A DNA stretch of 38,241 nt from Pseudomonadota bacterium (GCA_005777235.1 SXND01000019.1:1-38241); one strand, 5' to 3'; positions 15,856 to 25,742 are shown, numbered from the stretch's first letter. The notes: generated by a model from the sequence alone, not told the origin. Program-made: numbers and translations.

Positions 15856-18303
15856 GTGATCGATCCCCTATGCCCCGATTATGCCAATACGCCGGTCTCG
15901 GCCCGGCGTCCTGCATTTCAGTACGCCTTGGCTGACGTGGCGGCGTCTCCGCACGTCACGATTATCACCCCCTTCTATAATACCGCCGCGGTCTTTCACG
16001 AGACGGCCCGTTCGGTGCTGCACCAGTCCTTCCAACAATGGGCCTGGCTCATCATTAACGATGGCTCAACCGATCCAGCTGCCCTCGCCGTCCTTGCGAG
16101 TTACAGACAGTGCGATCGGCGCATTCAGGTCATCGACCACGAGGCCAACCAGGGCTTGAGTGCGGCCCGCAATACCGGGTTGCAACGGGCGCGCACGCCC
16201 TATGTCGTGCAACTCGACAGCGACGATCTGTTGGAGCCGACCGCCATTGAGAAGTGGTTCTGGTGTTTGGAGTCGTATCCCGAGTATGCCTTTGTCAAAG
16301 GCTATTCGGTGGGGTTTGGGGCGCAGGGATACTTGTGGACGCATGGCTTCCACGAGGGTGCCGACTTCCTGGAGGTCAACCTGGTCAATGCAACGAGTAT
16401 GCTGCGCCACCGTGTGTATCAGGACACGGGGGGCTATGACGCGAGCAATCGCGATGGGTGTGAAGACTGGGAGTTTTGGCTGCACTGCGCCAGTCGCGGC
16501 CACTGGGGTGGCACCGTCCCCGAGTATCTGGACTGGTATCGGCGGCGCCCAACGCACAGCGACCGTTGGCAGAACGTGGACCGTGACGGGCGGCACAACT
16601 TTCAGCGCCATCTGCGCCGTCAATACCCGCAGTTGTGGGATGGGGCGTTCCCCCAACTCCACCTCCAGCCGCATCACGCCGAAGCCCCCCTGTCCCATGC
16701 CGTGCCCTGCGCGAACAGGCTGCAGAAGCCCAAACCGCGCCTACTCCTGCTGGTGCCCTGGGTGACTATGGGCGGTGTCGATAAGTTTCACCTCGATATG
16801 CTGGCGCAGCTCACCCAACGCGGTTGGGAAATCACCGTGGCGACCACCGAGTCAGGAGAGCATGACTGGTTGCCCCGGTTTGCCGACTGCACGCCAGATA
16901 TTTTTCTGTTGCCGCACTTTCTGCGGCTCGTCGACTATCCGCGCTTTCTGCGCTACCTGATACAGTCGCGGCAGATTGATGTTGTGATGCTGGCGCACAG
17001 TGAGTTGGGGTACCGCTTGTTACCCTATTTACGCGCCCACTGCCCCGACGTCACCTTTGTGGACTTTTGCCACATCGAAGACGAGCAGTGGAAGCATGGG
17101 GGCTATCCGCGTCTGGCAGTGACCTATGAGGCACTGCTGGACCTCCACCTGGTCACCTCCACCCATCTGGCGCACTGGATGCAGCGCGCCGGGGCGGAGG
17201 CGCAGCGGCTGCGCGTGTGCTATATCAACGTCGATGTGACGACGTGGTGTCCGGCTCCAGCCCAGCGCCCTGCTCTCCGGCAAGAGCTGGCCATCGACGA
17301 TACGGTGCCGATGGTGCTGTATGCTGGACGTCTCTGTGCGCAAAAGCAGCCGCAGGTCTTTGCCCACACCCTCGTCCAGTTGTCACACCACGGCGTGCCC
17401 TATGTCGCCGTGGTGGCGGGAGATGGCCCCGACCTGGACTGGCTACGGGCTTTTCTCCAGCAGCACGGCCTCGACGCGCACAGCCGGGTGCTGGGTGCGG
17501 TTCCGAACGAACGTATCCGTGCCCTGATGACCGCCGCTGATGTGTTTTTTTTACCGTCGCAATGGGAGGGCATTGCCCTAGTGCTCTATGAAGCCATGGC
17601 CTGTGGGCTGCCGATCGTTGGGGCCGACGTGGGCGGACAGCGCGAGCTGGTCACACCAGACTGTGGGGTGTTGCTCGCACACAGTACGCCAGAGGCTGAG
17701 GCGGCGTGCTATGCCCAGATCTTGGCGGAACTCCTCACCCAGCCGCAGCGGCGGCAGGCCATGGGGCAGGCGAGTCGCCAGCGGGTCGCTACCGCGTTCC
17801 GTAGCGAGCACATGGGCGAACGCCTCACGACCCTCTTGGCAGAGGCGCAGCAGCAGCACAGGCTACAACCGCGCCCCGTGCCGGGGACGGCGTTGGCCGA
17901 CGTGTGTGCCGCCCAGGCGATTGAATATATGCGGCTCTGCCACGAAACCACGCAGGTCTGGCACGAGCGACTGGACTGGCAACGCACCGCAGCAGCCTGG
18001 GAACGCACGGTGCAGGAGCAAGCGCAGGTGATGCAGGAGCAGCGCGCCTGGATCGCGGAGCTGGAGCAAGGGAAGACCTGGCTTGAAGCACAACGTGTGA
18101 GCTGGGAACGCACCGCCGAAGCCGGAGAAACGGTCATTCACGAGCAGAAGGCGTGGACCGCAGAACTGGTGCAAGGCAAGGCCTGGTTAGAGGCCCAGTT
18201 GTCCGCTCTGCACCAACGCGCCTGGGTGCGTCTCGGCGTACGTCTCGGGCTCCTGCGACACTCCCATGGGGCATCCCACGCCAACCAGGGGACGCACACA
18301 TGA
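15856..18303 (+). CDS. GT2-GT4 fusion glycosyltransferase A with Trp-rich coiled-coil tail
   Basis: This 815-residue protein is the first of five tandem paralogues. After the array motif MIDPxxPDYxNTP, residues 33-265 form a GT2 (GT-A fold) domain: TPFYNT, NDGSTD, metal-binding DSDD (121-124) and EDWEFWL (203-209). Residues about 294-665 form a GT4 (GT-B fold) domain with R492/K497 in AGRLCAQKQP and the EX7E pair E571/E579 in WEGIALVLYEAM. A QAIEYMRL motif (687-694) precedes a coiled coil (about 700-785) with two WxxELxxGKxWLEAQ units, then the helix WVRLGVRLGLL. Both catalytic domains look intact, so two linkages could be made per protein. GTG start; AGGAGG at 15840-15845. It overlaps gene B by ATGA. 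Confidence 0.9.
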   Translation: MIDPLCPDYANTPVSARRPAFQYALADVAASPHVTIITPFYNTAAVFHETARSVLHQSFQQWAWLIINDGSTDPAALAVLASYRQCDRRIQVIDHEANQGLSAARNTGLQRARTPYVVQLDSDDLLEPTAIEKWFWCLESYPEYAFVKGYSVGFGAQGYLWTHGFHEGADFLEVNLVNATSMLRHRVYQDTGGYDASNRDGCEDWEFWLHCASRGHWGGTVPEYLDWYRRRPTHSDRWQNVDRDGRHNFQRHLRRQYPQLWDGAFPQLHLQPHHAEAPLSHAVPCANRLQKPKPRLLLLVPWVTMGGVDKFHLDMLAQLTQRGWEITVATTESGEHDWLPRFADCTPDIFLLPHFLRLVDYPRFLRYLIQSRQIDVVMLAHSELGYRLLPYLRAHCPDVTFVDFCHIEDEQWKHGGYPRLAVTYEALLDLHLVTSTHLAHWMQRAGAEAQRLRVCYINVDVTTWCPAPAQRPALRQELAIDDTVPMVLYAGRLCAQKQPQVFAHTLVQLSHHGVPYVAVVAGDGPDLDWLRAFLQQHGLDAHSRVLGAVPNERIRALMTAADVFFLPSQWEGIALVLYEAMACGLPIVGADVGGQRELVTPDCGVLLAHSTPEAEAACYAQILAELLTQPQRRQAMGQASRQRVATAFRSEHMGERLTTLLAEAQQQHRLQPRPVPGTALADVCAAQAIEYMRLCHETTQVWHERLDWQRTAAAWERTVQEQAQVMQEQRAWIAELEQGKTWLEAQRVSWERTAEAGETVIHEQKAWTAELVQGKAWLEAQLSALHQRAWVRLGVRLGLLRHSHGASHANQGTHT

Positions 18304-20609
18304 TTGATCCGCACGCGCCTGACTACAGCAATACGCCCACCTCACCCCAGCGTCCGCACTTTGCCTATGGACCGCAGGATCCCAGCGCAGCCCCGGGCGT
18401 GACGATCATCACCCCGTTCTACAATACGGGTGCCGTGTTTGAGGAGACGGCCCGCTCGATCCTCCAGCAATCCTTGCAACAGTGGGAGTGGTGCATCATT
18501 AATGATGGCTCAACGGACCCTACGGCGCTGGCGCTCCTTGAGCGCTATCGCCAGCACGATCCGCGTATCCGGGTGATTGACCACCCCACCAACCGCGGGC
18601 TCAGCGCGGCCCGCAACACGGGCTTTCGCGCCGCCCGCACCCCGTACGTGGTGCAGCTCGACAGTGATGATCTCTTAGAGCCCACGGCAGTGGAAAAGTG
18701 GGCCTGGTTTCTCGAATCGTATCCTGAATTTGCCTTCGTGAGCGGGTATTCCATCGGCTTTGAGGGCAAGACCTACCTGTGGCCGCACGGTTTTCACGAT
18801 GGCGCTGCCTCGCTGGAAGCCAATCAAATTGATAATAAGAGCATGATCCGTACGTCCGCCCATCAACGAGCTGGGGGGTATGACGAGAGCATCCGCGCGG
18901 GAGGGGAAGACTGGGACTTCTGGTTACGCTGTGCCAGCGTCGGTCAGTGGGGGGGCACCGTGCCGGAATACCATGCCTGGTATCGCTGCCGCGCTACCCC
19001 GAGCGACCGTTGGGCCAATCTCGATCAGACAGGCCGCTGGCAAGCCTTTCGCGAGCAATTACGGCAGCGGTACCCTCGGCTGTGGCAGGGGGCGTTTCCC
19101 GCGGTGCAGGTGGCTTGGCATCCCGAAAACGCCAGCGTGCCCCAGTATCTTCCGTATACGAATCGCTTACAGAAGCGCAAACCCCGTGTGTTGTTGATTG
19201 TGCCGTGGCTGACCATCGGGGGGGCGGACAAGTTTAACCTGGATGTGCTCGAACAGTTGACCACGCTGGGCTGGGAAGTCTCGATCGCGACCACCCTGCA
19301 GGGCGATCACACCTGGCTGCCGCAGTGTGCGCGCTTCACGCCCGACATTTTTATCTTGCATCATTTCCTGCGTCTGGTAGACTATCCCCGTTTTTTGCGC
19401 TATCTTATTCACTCGCGTGACATTGACGTGGTGATGATTGCCCACAGTGAGTTAGGGTATCTGCTGCTGCCTTATTTGCGGGCTTACTGTCCAGCAGTCA
19501 CGTTCACGGATTTCTGTCATGCCGAGCACGAGAGCTGGAAGAACGGTGGGTATCCACGCATGGGGGTGCTGTATCAGGAAATGCTCGACCGCAACTTCGT
19601 GGCCTCGGAGCATCTCCGGCAGTGGATGGTCGCGCAGGAGGCGGACCCCCAGCGTATCCGCGTCTGCTACATTAATATCGACGCGCAGCTGTGGCGTCCT
19701 GATCCCCAGCGGCGGGCGCTGGTGCGCCAGGAACTCGGGGTGCCAGAGACGCTGCCGCTCATCCTCGTGGTGACGCGGCTCTCGGCGGATAAAGCGCCAG
19801 CCGTCCTCGCCTACACGGCGCGACAACTGGCCCGCAAGACCGCACAGTTTGTGCTGTATGTCGTTGGGGATGGCTCAGAGTTTGACTGGGTGCGTACCTT
19901 TGTGCAGGAGCATCAGCTCGAAGAGCGCGTGCGCTTGCTCGGGGCCGTGCCCAATGAACGCGTCCGGGCCTTGCTGACTGCGGCCGATATCTTTTTCTTA
20001 CCCTCGCAGTGGGAAGGCATTGCCCTGTCGATCTATGAAGCTATGGCCTGTGGGCTGCCGGTCGTTGGTACCGACGTCGGCGGGCAACGGGAACTCGTGA
20101 CGCCGGAGTGCGGCATCCTCCTGGCACGGAGCGAGGCTGAGACGGAGGCCGCGCAGTACGCTGACGTCCTCATGGAACTTCTGGCACAGCCGCAGCGGCG
20201 CCACACCATGGGCCAGGCTGGGCGTGTACGTGTGCGTACCCATTTCAGCATTGAGCAGATGGGCGCACATCTCGTGGAGTTATTCCAGGAGGCCATGCAG
20301 TCGCATGTGACAGACCCACGTCCTGTCCCGAGTACAGGACTTGCCACAGCGTGCGCGGCTCAAGCCATTGAATACACACGACTCTATGCCGGAGCTGAGG
20401 CGTTATGGAGAGCGCGTGAGGGCGCGCAGACGCAGCACACGCGCACGCAAGAACTGGAAGCCTGGCTGCAGACCATCCAGCACACCCTGGGCTGGCGGAC
20501 GTTAGAACGCCTGCGGCGCTGGCGCAACGGCTTGTGTCCACGGGATACCCGGCGCTGGCGCCTCTATGAGCGCTTCCGGCAGCACCTGGCGTTCTGGCTA
20601 CGCCAGTGA
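18300..20609 (+). CDS. GT2-GT4 fusion glycosyltransferase B, shortened coiled-coil tail
   Basis: This 769-residue paralogue starts at ATG 18300, overlapping the stop of gene A. The GT2 domain keeps NDGSTD, DSDD (121-124) and EDWDFWL; the GT4 domain keeps WEGIALSIYEAMACG with the EX7E pair. Its phosphate-binding strand reads VVTRLSADKAP instead of the YAGRLCAQKQP of its sisters. QAIEYTRL is present, but the coil is short and mostly lacks the ELExGKxWL unit. The C-terminal helix is of a second type, WRTLERLRRWRNGL, followed by an extra basic/aromatic stretch (RRWRLYERF). It is probably a sugar transferase of the same pathway with a different acceptor or donor. Confidence 0.89.
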   Translation: MIDPHAPDYSNTPTSPQRPHFAYGPQDPSAAPGVTIITPFYNTGAVFEETARSILQQSLQQWEWCIINDGSTDPTALALLERYRQHDPRIRVIDHPTNRGLSAARNTGFRAARTPYVVQLDSDDLLEPTAVEKWAWFLESYPEFAFVSGYSIGFEGKTYLWPHGFHDGAASLEANQIDNKSMIRTSAHQRAGGYDESIRAGGEDWDFWLRCASVGQWGGTVPEYHAWYRCRATPSDRWANLDQTGRWQAFREQLRQRYPRLWQGAFPAVQVAWHPENASVPQYLPYTNRLQKRKPRVLLIVPWLTIGGADKFNLDVLEQLTTLGWEVSIATTLQGDHTWLPQCARFTPDIFILHHFLRLVDYPRFLRYLIHSRDIDVVMIAHSELGYLLLPYLRAYCPAVTFTDFCHAEHESWKNGGYPRMGVLYQEMLDRNFVASEHLRQWMVAQEADPQRIRVCYINIDAQLWRPDPQRRALVRQELGVPETLPLILVVTRLSADKAPAVLAYTARQLARKTAQFVLYVVGDGSEFDWVRTFVQEHQLEERVRLLGAVPNERVRALLTAADIFFLPSQWEGIALSIYEAMACGLPVVGTDVGGQRELVTPECGILLARSEAETEAAQYADVLMELLAQPQRRHTMGQAGRVRVRTHFSIEQMGAHLVELFQEAMQSHVTDPRPVPSTGLATACAAQAIEYTRLYAGAEALWRAREGAQTQHTRTQELEAWLQTIQHTLGWRTLERLRRWRNGLCPRDTRRWRLYERFRQHLAFWLRQ

Positions 20610-20712
20610 GCACCAGGCTGACGCTCCAGTAGCCTGATTATCGGCTCACGTTCCCTCGCTTGCAGGGCAAAGCCACAGTGCTTCATCTCGGCCATGGTGA
20701 GATACAGCGACG

Positions 20713-23394
20713 ATGATTGACCCCCGGAACCCTGATTACACACTGACGCCCGTCGCACCACAACGCCCCTGTTTTTCGTATACCCTCGCTGAGTCCGCAG
20801 AGCGACCGTACGTCACCGTTGTCACGCCTTTTTATAACACTGGCGCACTCTTCCATGAGACAGCCGCTACACTCCTGCACCAATCGTTTCAGCAATGGGA
20901 GTGGTACATTGTTAATGATGGCTCGACGGACGGTGAAGCACTCAGCACGCTGGCAGCGTACCGGCAGAAAGATCCTCGCATTCATGTCGTGGACCACCGC
21001 ACGAACCAGGGTGCCAGCGCCGCACGGAATACGGGGTTTCGCCACGCGCAGTCTCCCTATATCGTCCAGCTTGATAGTGATGATTTACTCGAGCCCACCG
21101 CAGTCGAGAAATGGCTGTGGTTTCTTGAATCCCATAGTGAATATGCCTTCGTGAAGGGCTTTACTGTAGGTTTTGGAGCCCAGAACTATTTATGGCATAA
21201 CGGCTTTCATTCTGGCCGTGCTTTCCTCAAAGAAAATGTGGTGACGCTAACGAGCATGATCCGCACCTCGGTGTGTCGTGCCATAGGTGGCTATGACGAG
21301 GCCAATCGTGCCGGTCTGGAAGACTGGGACTTTTGGTTACATTGTGCCAATATGGGATACTGGGGCGGCACGGTCCCCGAGTATCTTGACTGGTATCGCC
21401 GGCGTCCCACGCACCAGGACCGCTGGCAGGACTGGGACGGGCAAGAACGCCAGCAGAGGTTCCAGGAGCATCTGCGTTCCCGATACCCCCACTTGTGGCA
21501 AGAGGGGTTCCCGGCGATACAGCCACCGCCACACGTGTCGTATGCCACGCTGCCAGAAGCGTCGCCCTGTGGCAACAGCTTGTCGAAAGTCAAACCCCGT
21601 CTGCTTCTACTGCTGCCCTGGCTCACCATGGGCGGCGCCGACAAATTTAATCTGGATGTGCTCGAGCAGCTCACGCAGCACGGTTGGGAGGTCAGCATTG
21701 CCACGACCCTCCCAGGAGACGACGCCTGGTTCCCGCGCTTTGCCCGTGTCACGCCCGATATTTTCCTTCTCCCGCACTTCTTACGTCTGGTGGACTATCC
21801 GCGTTTTCTGCGGTATCTGATCCAGTCGCGTCAGATTGACGTCGTGCTGGTGTCCAACAGCGAGCTGGGGTATCTACTGCTGCCCTACCTGCGGGCCTAT
21901 TGTCCAGAGGTCACGCTGGTCGATTTTTGCCATATGGAAGAAACCGCGTGGAAAAACGGCGGGTATCCGCGGGCCGCGGTGGCTGCGCAGCATCTGCTGG
22001 ATCTCAGCCTCGTCTCCTCCGCACATTTGCAAGCGTGGATGCAGCAGCGCGGGGCTGACGCGCAACGACTGCGCGTGTGTTATACCAATGTGGACGTCGC
22101 GCATTGGGCCCCAGAACCCAAGCGGCGCGCCCAGGTGCGCCGGGAGCTTGCGGTAGACGATGCGCTGCCCATCATCTTATACGCCGGGCGGATCTGTGCC
22201 CAGAAACAACCGCGGGTGTTTGCCCACACGGTCATGCGACTCGCCCGCCTGGGCCTCCGTTTTGTGGCGGTGGTGGCAGGCGATGGCCCGGACTTGGCGT
22301 GGCTGCGCGCCTGGAGCACGCAACAGGGCTGCGCAACGCAGATACGTTTCCTCGGCGCGGTGTCGAACGAACGTATCCATGCCCTCATGACGGCGGTAGA
22401 CGTGTTTTTTCTGCCCTCGCAGTGGGAAGGCATCGCGCTGGTGCTGTATGAGGCTATGGCCTGTGGACTGCCGGTTGTTGGGGCCGATGTCGGTGGGCAA
22501 CGCGAACTCGTGCCCCCAGAGTGTGGGGTCTTACTGCCACGCAGTACGGAAGAGGAGGAAGCCGTGCAGTATGCTCAGTGCCTCGCCGAGCTCCTCACCC
22601 GACCCCAGCAGCGCCACCGCATAGGGCAGGCCGCCAGAGCGCGGGTAGCGGCAGCGTTTCGTCTTGAGCAACTAGGCCAGCGGCTCCTCACGGTGCTGCA
22701 CGAAGCTAGGCGTTTTCACGCCATCCAGCCACGCGTTATCCCCGATCTGGCTTCTGCCCAGTCTGCAGCCACGCAGGCCATCGAATATACGCGGCTCGCC
22801 GCAGAATCCGAGCAATTGTGGCACACGCAGCGTGACTGGCGACAGAAAGCCGAAGCCGGAGAGACGGTGATTCAGAAGCAGCGCGCGTGGCTGGCAGAGC
22901 TGGAACACGGCAAAGGCTGGCTCGTGGAACAGTGGGAGGCCTGGCTACACACCGCCACCACCTACGAGCAGCAGCTCCAGACACAGCAAGCCTGGAATAG
23001 TGAGTTAGAACGTGCCAAGGCGTGGTTGGAGGCAGAGCTGGAACACGGCAAAGGCTGGCTCGTGGAACAGTGGGAGGCCTGGCTACACACCGCCACCACC
23101 TACGAGCAGCAGCTCCAGACACAGCAAGCCTGGAATAGTGAGTTAGAACGTGCCAAGGCGTGGTTGGAGCAACAGCGTTCCACCTGGCAGGCCCTCGCGG
23201 AAGAACGCACACAAGACTGCCAGGTCTGGCAACACACCGCAGAGACCCAGCAGCGCTATCTGCAGACGTTGCAGTCACGGCGGTGGTTTCGGCTGCTAGT
23301 GCGGCTCCGGTTGCTCCCATCCTGGCGGGCGGATGGGCTGCTCTCTTCCACCCCTGCAACGCCGCGCCTGGGGCCTGAGGAGATACCACAGTGA
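20713..23394 (+). CDS. GT2-GT4 fusion glycosyltransferase C with duplicated coiled-coil segment
   Basis: This is the longest paralogue (893 residues). It has the same order as gene A: MIDPxxPDY motif, GT2 domain (NDGSTD, DSDD at 121-124, EDWDFWL), GT4 domain (AGRICAQKQP; WEGIALVLYEAM) and QAIEYTRL, then a long coiled coil. Residues 728-773 and 774-819 are identical because of a perfect 138-bp tandem duplication, so this coil carries two extra WxxELExxKxWL steps. The end helix RRWFRLLVRLRLLPS is of the same type as in the methyltransferase and gene A. A 103-base gap without features separates it from gene B; ATG 20713 has only a weak GTGAG upstream. It overlaps gene D by GTGA. Confidence 0.9.
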   Translation: MIDPRNPDYTLTPVAPQRPCFSYTLAESAERPYVTVVTPFYNTGALFHETAATLLHQSFQQWEWYIVNDGSTDGEALSTLAAYRQKDPRIHVVDHRTNQGASAARNTGFRHAQSPYIVQLDSDDLLEPTAVEKWLWFLESHSEYAFVKGFTVGFGAQNYLWHNGFHSGRAFLKENVVTLTSMIRTSVCRAIGGYDEANRAGLEDWDFWLHCANMGYWGGTVPEYLDWYRRRPTHQDRWQDWDGQERQQRFQEHLRSRYPHLWQEGFPAIQPPPHVSYATLPEASPCGNSLSKVKPRLLLLLPWLTMGGADKFNLDVLEQLTQHGWEVSIATTLPGDDAWFPRFARVTPDIFLLPHFLRLVDYPRFLRYLIQSRQIDVVLVSNSELGYLLLPYLRAYCPEVTLVDFCHMEETAWKNGGYPRAAVAAQHLLDLSLVSSAHLQAWMQQRGADAQRLRVCYTNVDVAHWAPEPKRRAQVRRELAVDDALPIILYAGRICAQKQPRVFAHTVMRLARLGLRFVAVVAGDGPDLAWLRAWSTQQGCATQIRFLGAVSNERIHALMTAVDVFFLPSQWEGIALVLYEAMACGLPVVGADVGGQRELVPPECGVLLPRSTEEEEAVQYAQCLAELLTRPQQRHRIGQAARARVAAAFRLEQLGQRLLTVLHEARRFHAIQPRVIPDLASAQSAATQAIEYTRLAAESEQLWHTQRDWRQKAEAGETVIQKQRAWLAELEHGKGWLVEQWEAWLHTATTYEQQLQTQQAWNSELERAKAWLEAELEHGKGWLVEQWEAWLHTATTYEQQLQTQQAWNSELERAKAWLEQQRSTWQALAEERTQDCQVWQHTAETQQRYLQTLQSRRWFRLLVRLRLLPSWRADGLLSSTPATPRLGPEEIPQ
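22893..23168 (+). repeat. Perfect tandem duplication, 2 x 138 bp, in the coiled-coil coding region
   Basis: Bases 22893-23030 and 23031-23168 are identical over all 138 positions, including third codon positions. The unit is 46 codons, keeps the frame and encodes AELEHGKGWLVEQWEAW to ERAKAWLE. The lack of any silent change indicates a very recent event or continuing homogenisation. Confidence 0.97.
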
Positions 23395-25742
23395 TCAATC
23401 CGCGCAGCCCCGATTATGCCAATACGCCAGCTTCATCCCAGCGCCCAACGTTTGCCTATACCCTGGCTGATCGTACCGTGCCACCTGCCATCACCGTAGT
23501 GACGCCCTTTTACAACACAGGGGCCGTGTTTCACGAGACCGCGCACGCGCTCCTGCACCAATCCTTCCAACAATGGGAATGGCTCATCGTCAACGATGGC
23601 TCGACCGAGCCCGCGTCGCTGGCGCTTATCGAGGCGTACCGACAGCGGGATCCGCGGATCCACGTGCTCGATCACGACAAGAACCAGGGCTTAAGTGCCG
23701 CACGCAATACCGGCTTCCGCGCCGCGCGTACGGCCTATGTCGTGCAGATAGACAGCGATGACCTCCTAGAGCCAACCGCCATCGAGAAGTGGTACTGGTG
23801 TCTGGAATCCTACCCAGAATACGCCTTCGTCAAAGGTTACTCGGTCGGCTTCGGAGCCCAGGAGTATCTGTGGCACAAAGGTTTTCATAGCCCCAGCGGT
23901 TTTCTGGATGAGAATGTCGTCAATGCCACGAGCATGGTCCGTAGCAGTGTCCACCAGAAAGTTAGTGGCTACGACGAGACGCGGCGCCACGGTTGCGAGG
24001 ATTGGGAGTTCTGGCTGCGCTGCGCCAGTCACGGCTACTACGGCGGCACGGTGCCGGAGTATCTGGACTGGTATCGGCGACGGCCCAGCCACCATGACCG
24101 CTGGGCCGACTGGGGCAGCGCAGCCCAATCGGCGTTCCTGGCGCAAATGCGCCAGCGGTATCCACGTTTATGGACCGACGGCATCCCTGAGCCGCATGTG
24201 CAGCCGCACTGGCCGTACGCCACACTGCCGCAGGCAGTGCCCTGTTGTAACGCACTGCGCAAAGACAAGCCCCGCCTACTCCTGCTCGTGCCCTGGCTGA
24301 CCATGGGCGGTGCCGACAAGTTTAATCTGGATATGTTGGGGCAACTCACGCAACGGGGCTGGGAGGTGACCATCGCGACCACCCTGCAAGGAGATTGCTC
24401 CTGGCTGCCGCTCTTTGCCCAGCACACGCCAGATATTTTTCTGTTGCCGCACTTTCTACGCCTGGTAGACTACCCGCGCTTTCTCGTCTACCTGATCCGG
24501 TCGCGTCAGATCGATGTGGTGCTCGTCTCCAACAGCGAACTGGGCTATCTCTTGTTACCGCACTTGCGGGCACAATGTCCAGACGTGGCCTTCGTTGATT
24601 TTTGTCACATGGAAGAAGAACAGTGGAAGAATGGCGGCCACCCGCGGGCGGCGGTGGCCTATCAGTCCTTGCTCGACTGCAACATCGTCGCGTCACAGCA
24701 TTTGAAGGACTGGATGGGACAGCGTGGGGCTGAGGTGCAGCGTATTGTTACCTGCTACATTAATATCGACGCCCACACCTGGTCCCCTGATGCTACCCAG
24801 CGGGCGGCGGTGCGGCACGACCTAGGGGTCGACGAGCAGGTGCCGATCATTCTCTATGCCGCACGGCTGTGTCCACAGAAGCAGCCGCAGGTCTTTGGAC
24901 AAACGATGCACTGGCTGACACAAAAAGGTGTGGATTTTGTCGCTATCGTGGCCGGGGATGGCCCAGACTTTGCTGCGCTCCAGGCTTTTGTCCAGCAATA
25001 TCACTTACAACAGCAGGTCCGTTTGCTCGGTGCGGTGGCGAACGAGCGCGTCCGTGCCTACATGATGGCCGCCGATGTGTTTTTCCTGCCCTCACAGTGG
25101 GAAGGCATTGCCCTGTCGATCTATGAGGCCATGGCCTGTGGCCTGCCCATTGTCGGGGCTGATGTCGGGGGACAACGTGAACTGGTGACGCCGGCCTGTG
25201 GTCTCCTGCTGGCACGCAGCGCTGTGCACACGGAAGCCGAACAGTACGCCGCGGTCTTAGCCGATCTCCTCGCGCATCCGCAGCGCCGTCAGGCCATGGG
25301 GCAGGCGGGTCGCAGGCGCGTGCGGACACACTTTCGCCTCGAGCAGATGGGGGAGCGCATGGCTACGCTGCTGCACGCGGCGATACAGGCCCATACGACG
25401 CAACCGCAATCCGCTCCCAGCGTTGGGGTGGGGTGGGCATGTGCCTCCCAGGCCATCGAATACATGCGACTTTTCGAAGAATCGGAGCAGCTGTGGCACA
25501 CGCAACGCAACTGGCGACAGCGCGCGGAGGAAGGAGAGAAAGTCCTCAAGGAGCAGCGGGTGTGGATCGGCGAGCTCGAGCAAGATAAGGCCTGGTTAGC
25601 CGAACAGCGGGACGCCTGGCAACACACCGCCGCGGCATACGAGCAGCGTCTTCAGAGAATACACCACACAGTGAGCTGGAGAGTGTTGGAGCGTCTCCGG
25701 CGCCTACGTGACGGATTATTCTTCCGCCATACTCGGCGCTGA
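23391..25742 (+). CDS. GT2-GT4 fusion glycosyltransferase D with coiled-coil tail
   Basis: This 783-residue paralogue starts with GTG 23391, overlapping gene C by GTGA. It begins MINPRSPDYANTP. The GT2 domain has NDGSTE, DSDD (121-124) and EDWEFWL, and its segment YPEYAFVKGYSVGFGAQ is almost identical to gene A. The GT4 domain has AARLCPQKQP and WEGIALSIYEAM, the latter as in gene B. QAIEYMRL precedes one ELEQDKAWLAEQ coil unit, and the end helix SWRVLERLRRLRDGL matches the gene B type. The mixed affinities suggest recombination among the paralogues. Confidence 0.9.
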   Translation: MINPRSPDYANTPASSQRPTFAYTLADRTVPPAITVVTPFYNTGAVFHETAHALLHQSFQQWEWLIVNDGSTEPASLALIEAYRQRDPRIHVLDHDKNQGLSAARNTGFRAARTAYVVQIDSDDLLEPTAIEKWYWCLESYPEYAFVKGYSVGFGAQEYLWHKGFHSPSGFLDENVVNATSMVRSSVHQKVSGYDETRRHGCEDWEFWLRCASHGYYGGTVPEYLDWYRRRPSHHDRWADWGSAAQSAFLAQMRQRYPRLWTDGIPEPHVQPHWPYATLPQAVPCCNALRKDKPRLLLLVPWLTMGGADKFNLDMLGQLTQRGWEVTIATTLQGDCSWLPLFAQHTPDIFLLPHFLRLVDYPRFLVYLIRSRQIDVVLVSNSELGYLLLPHLRAQCPDVAFVDFCHMEEEQWKNGGHPRAAVAYQSLLDCNIVASQHLKDWMGQRGAEVQRIVTCYINIDAHTWSPDATQRAAVRHDLGVDEQVPIILYAARLCPQKQPQVFGQTMHWLTQKGVDFVAIVAGDGPDFAALQAFVQQYHLQQQVRLLGAVANERVRAYMMAADVFFLPSQWEGIALSIYEAMACGLPIVGADVGGQRELVTPACGLLLARSAVHTEAEQYAAVLADLLAHPQRRQAMGQAGRRRVRTHFRLEQMGERMATLLHAAIQAHTTQPQSAPSVGVGWACASQAIEYMRLFEESEQLWHTQRNWRQRAEEGEKVLKEQRVWIGELEQDKAWLAEQRDAWQHTAAAYEQRLQRIHHTVSWRVLERLRRLRDGLFFRHTRR

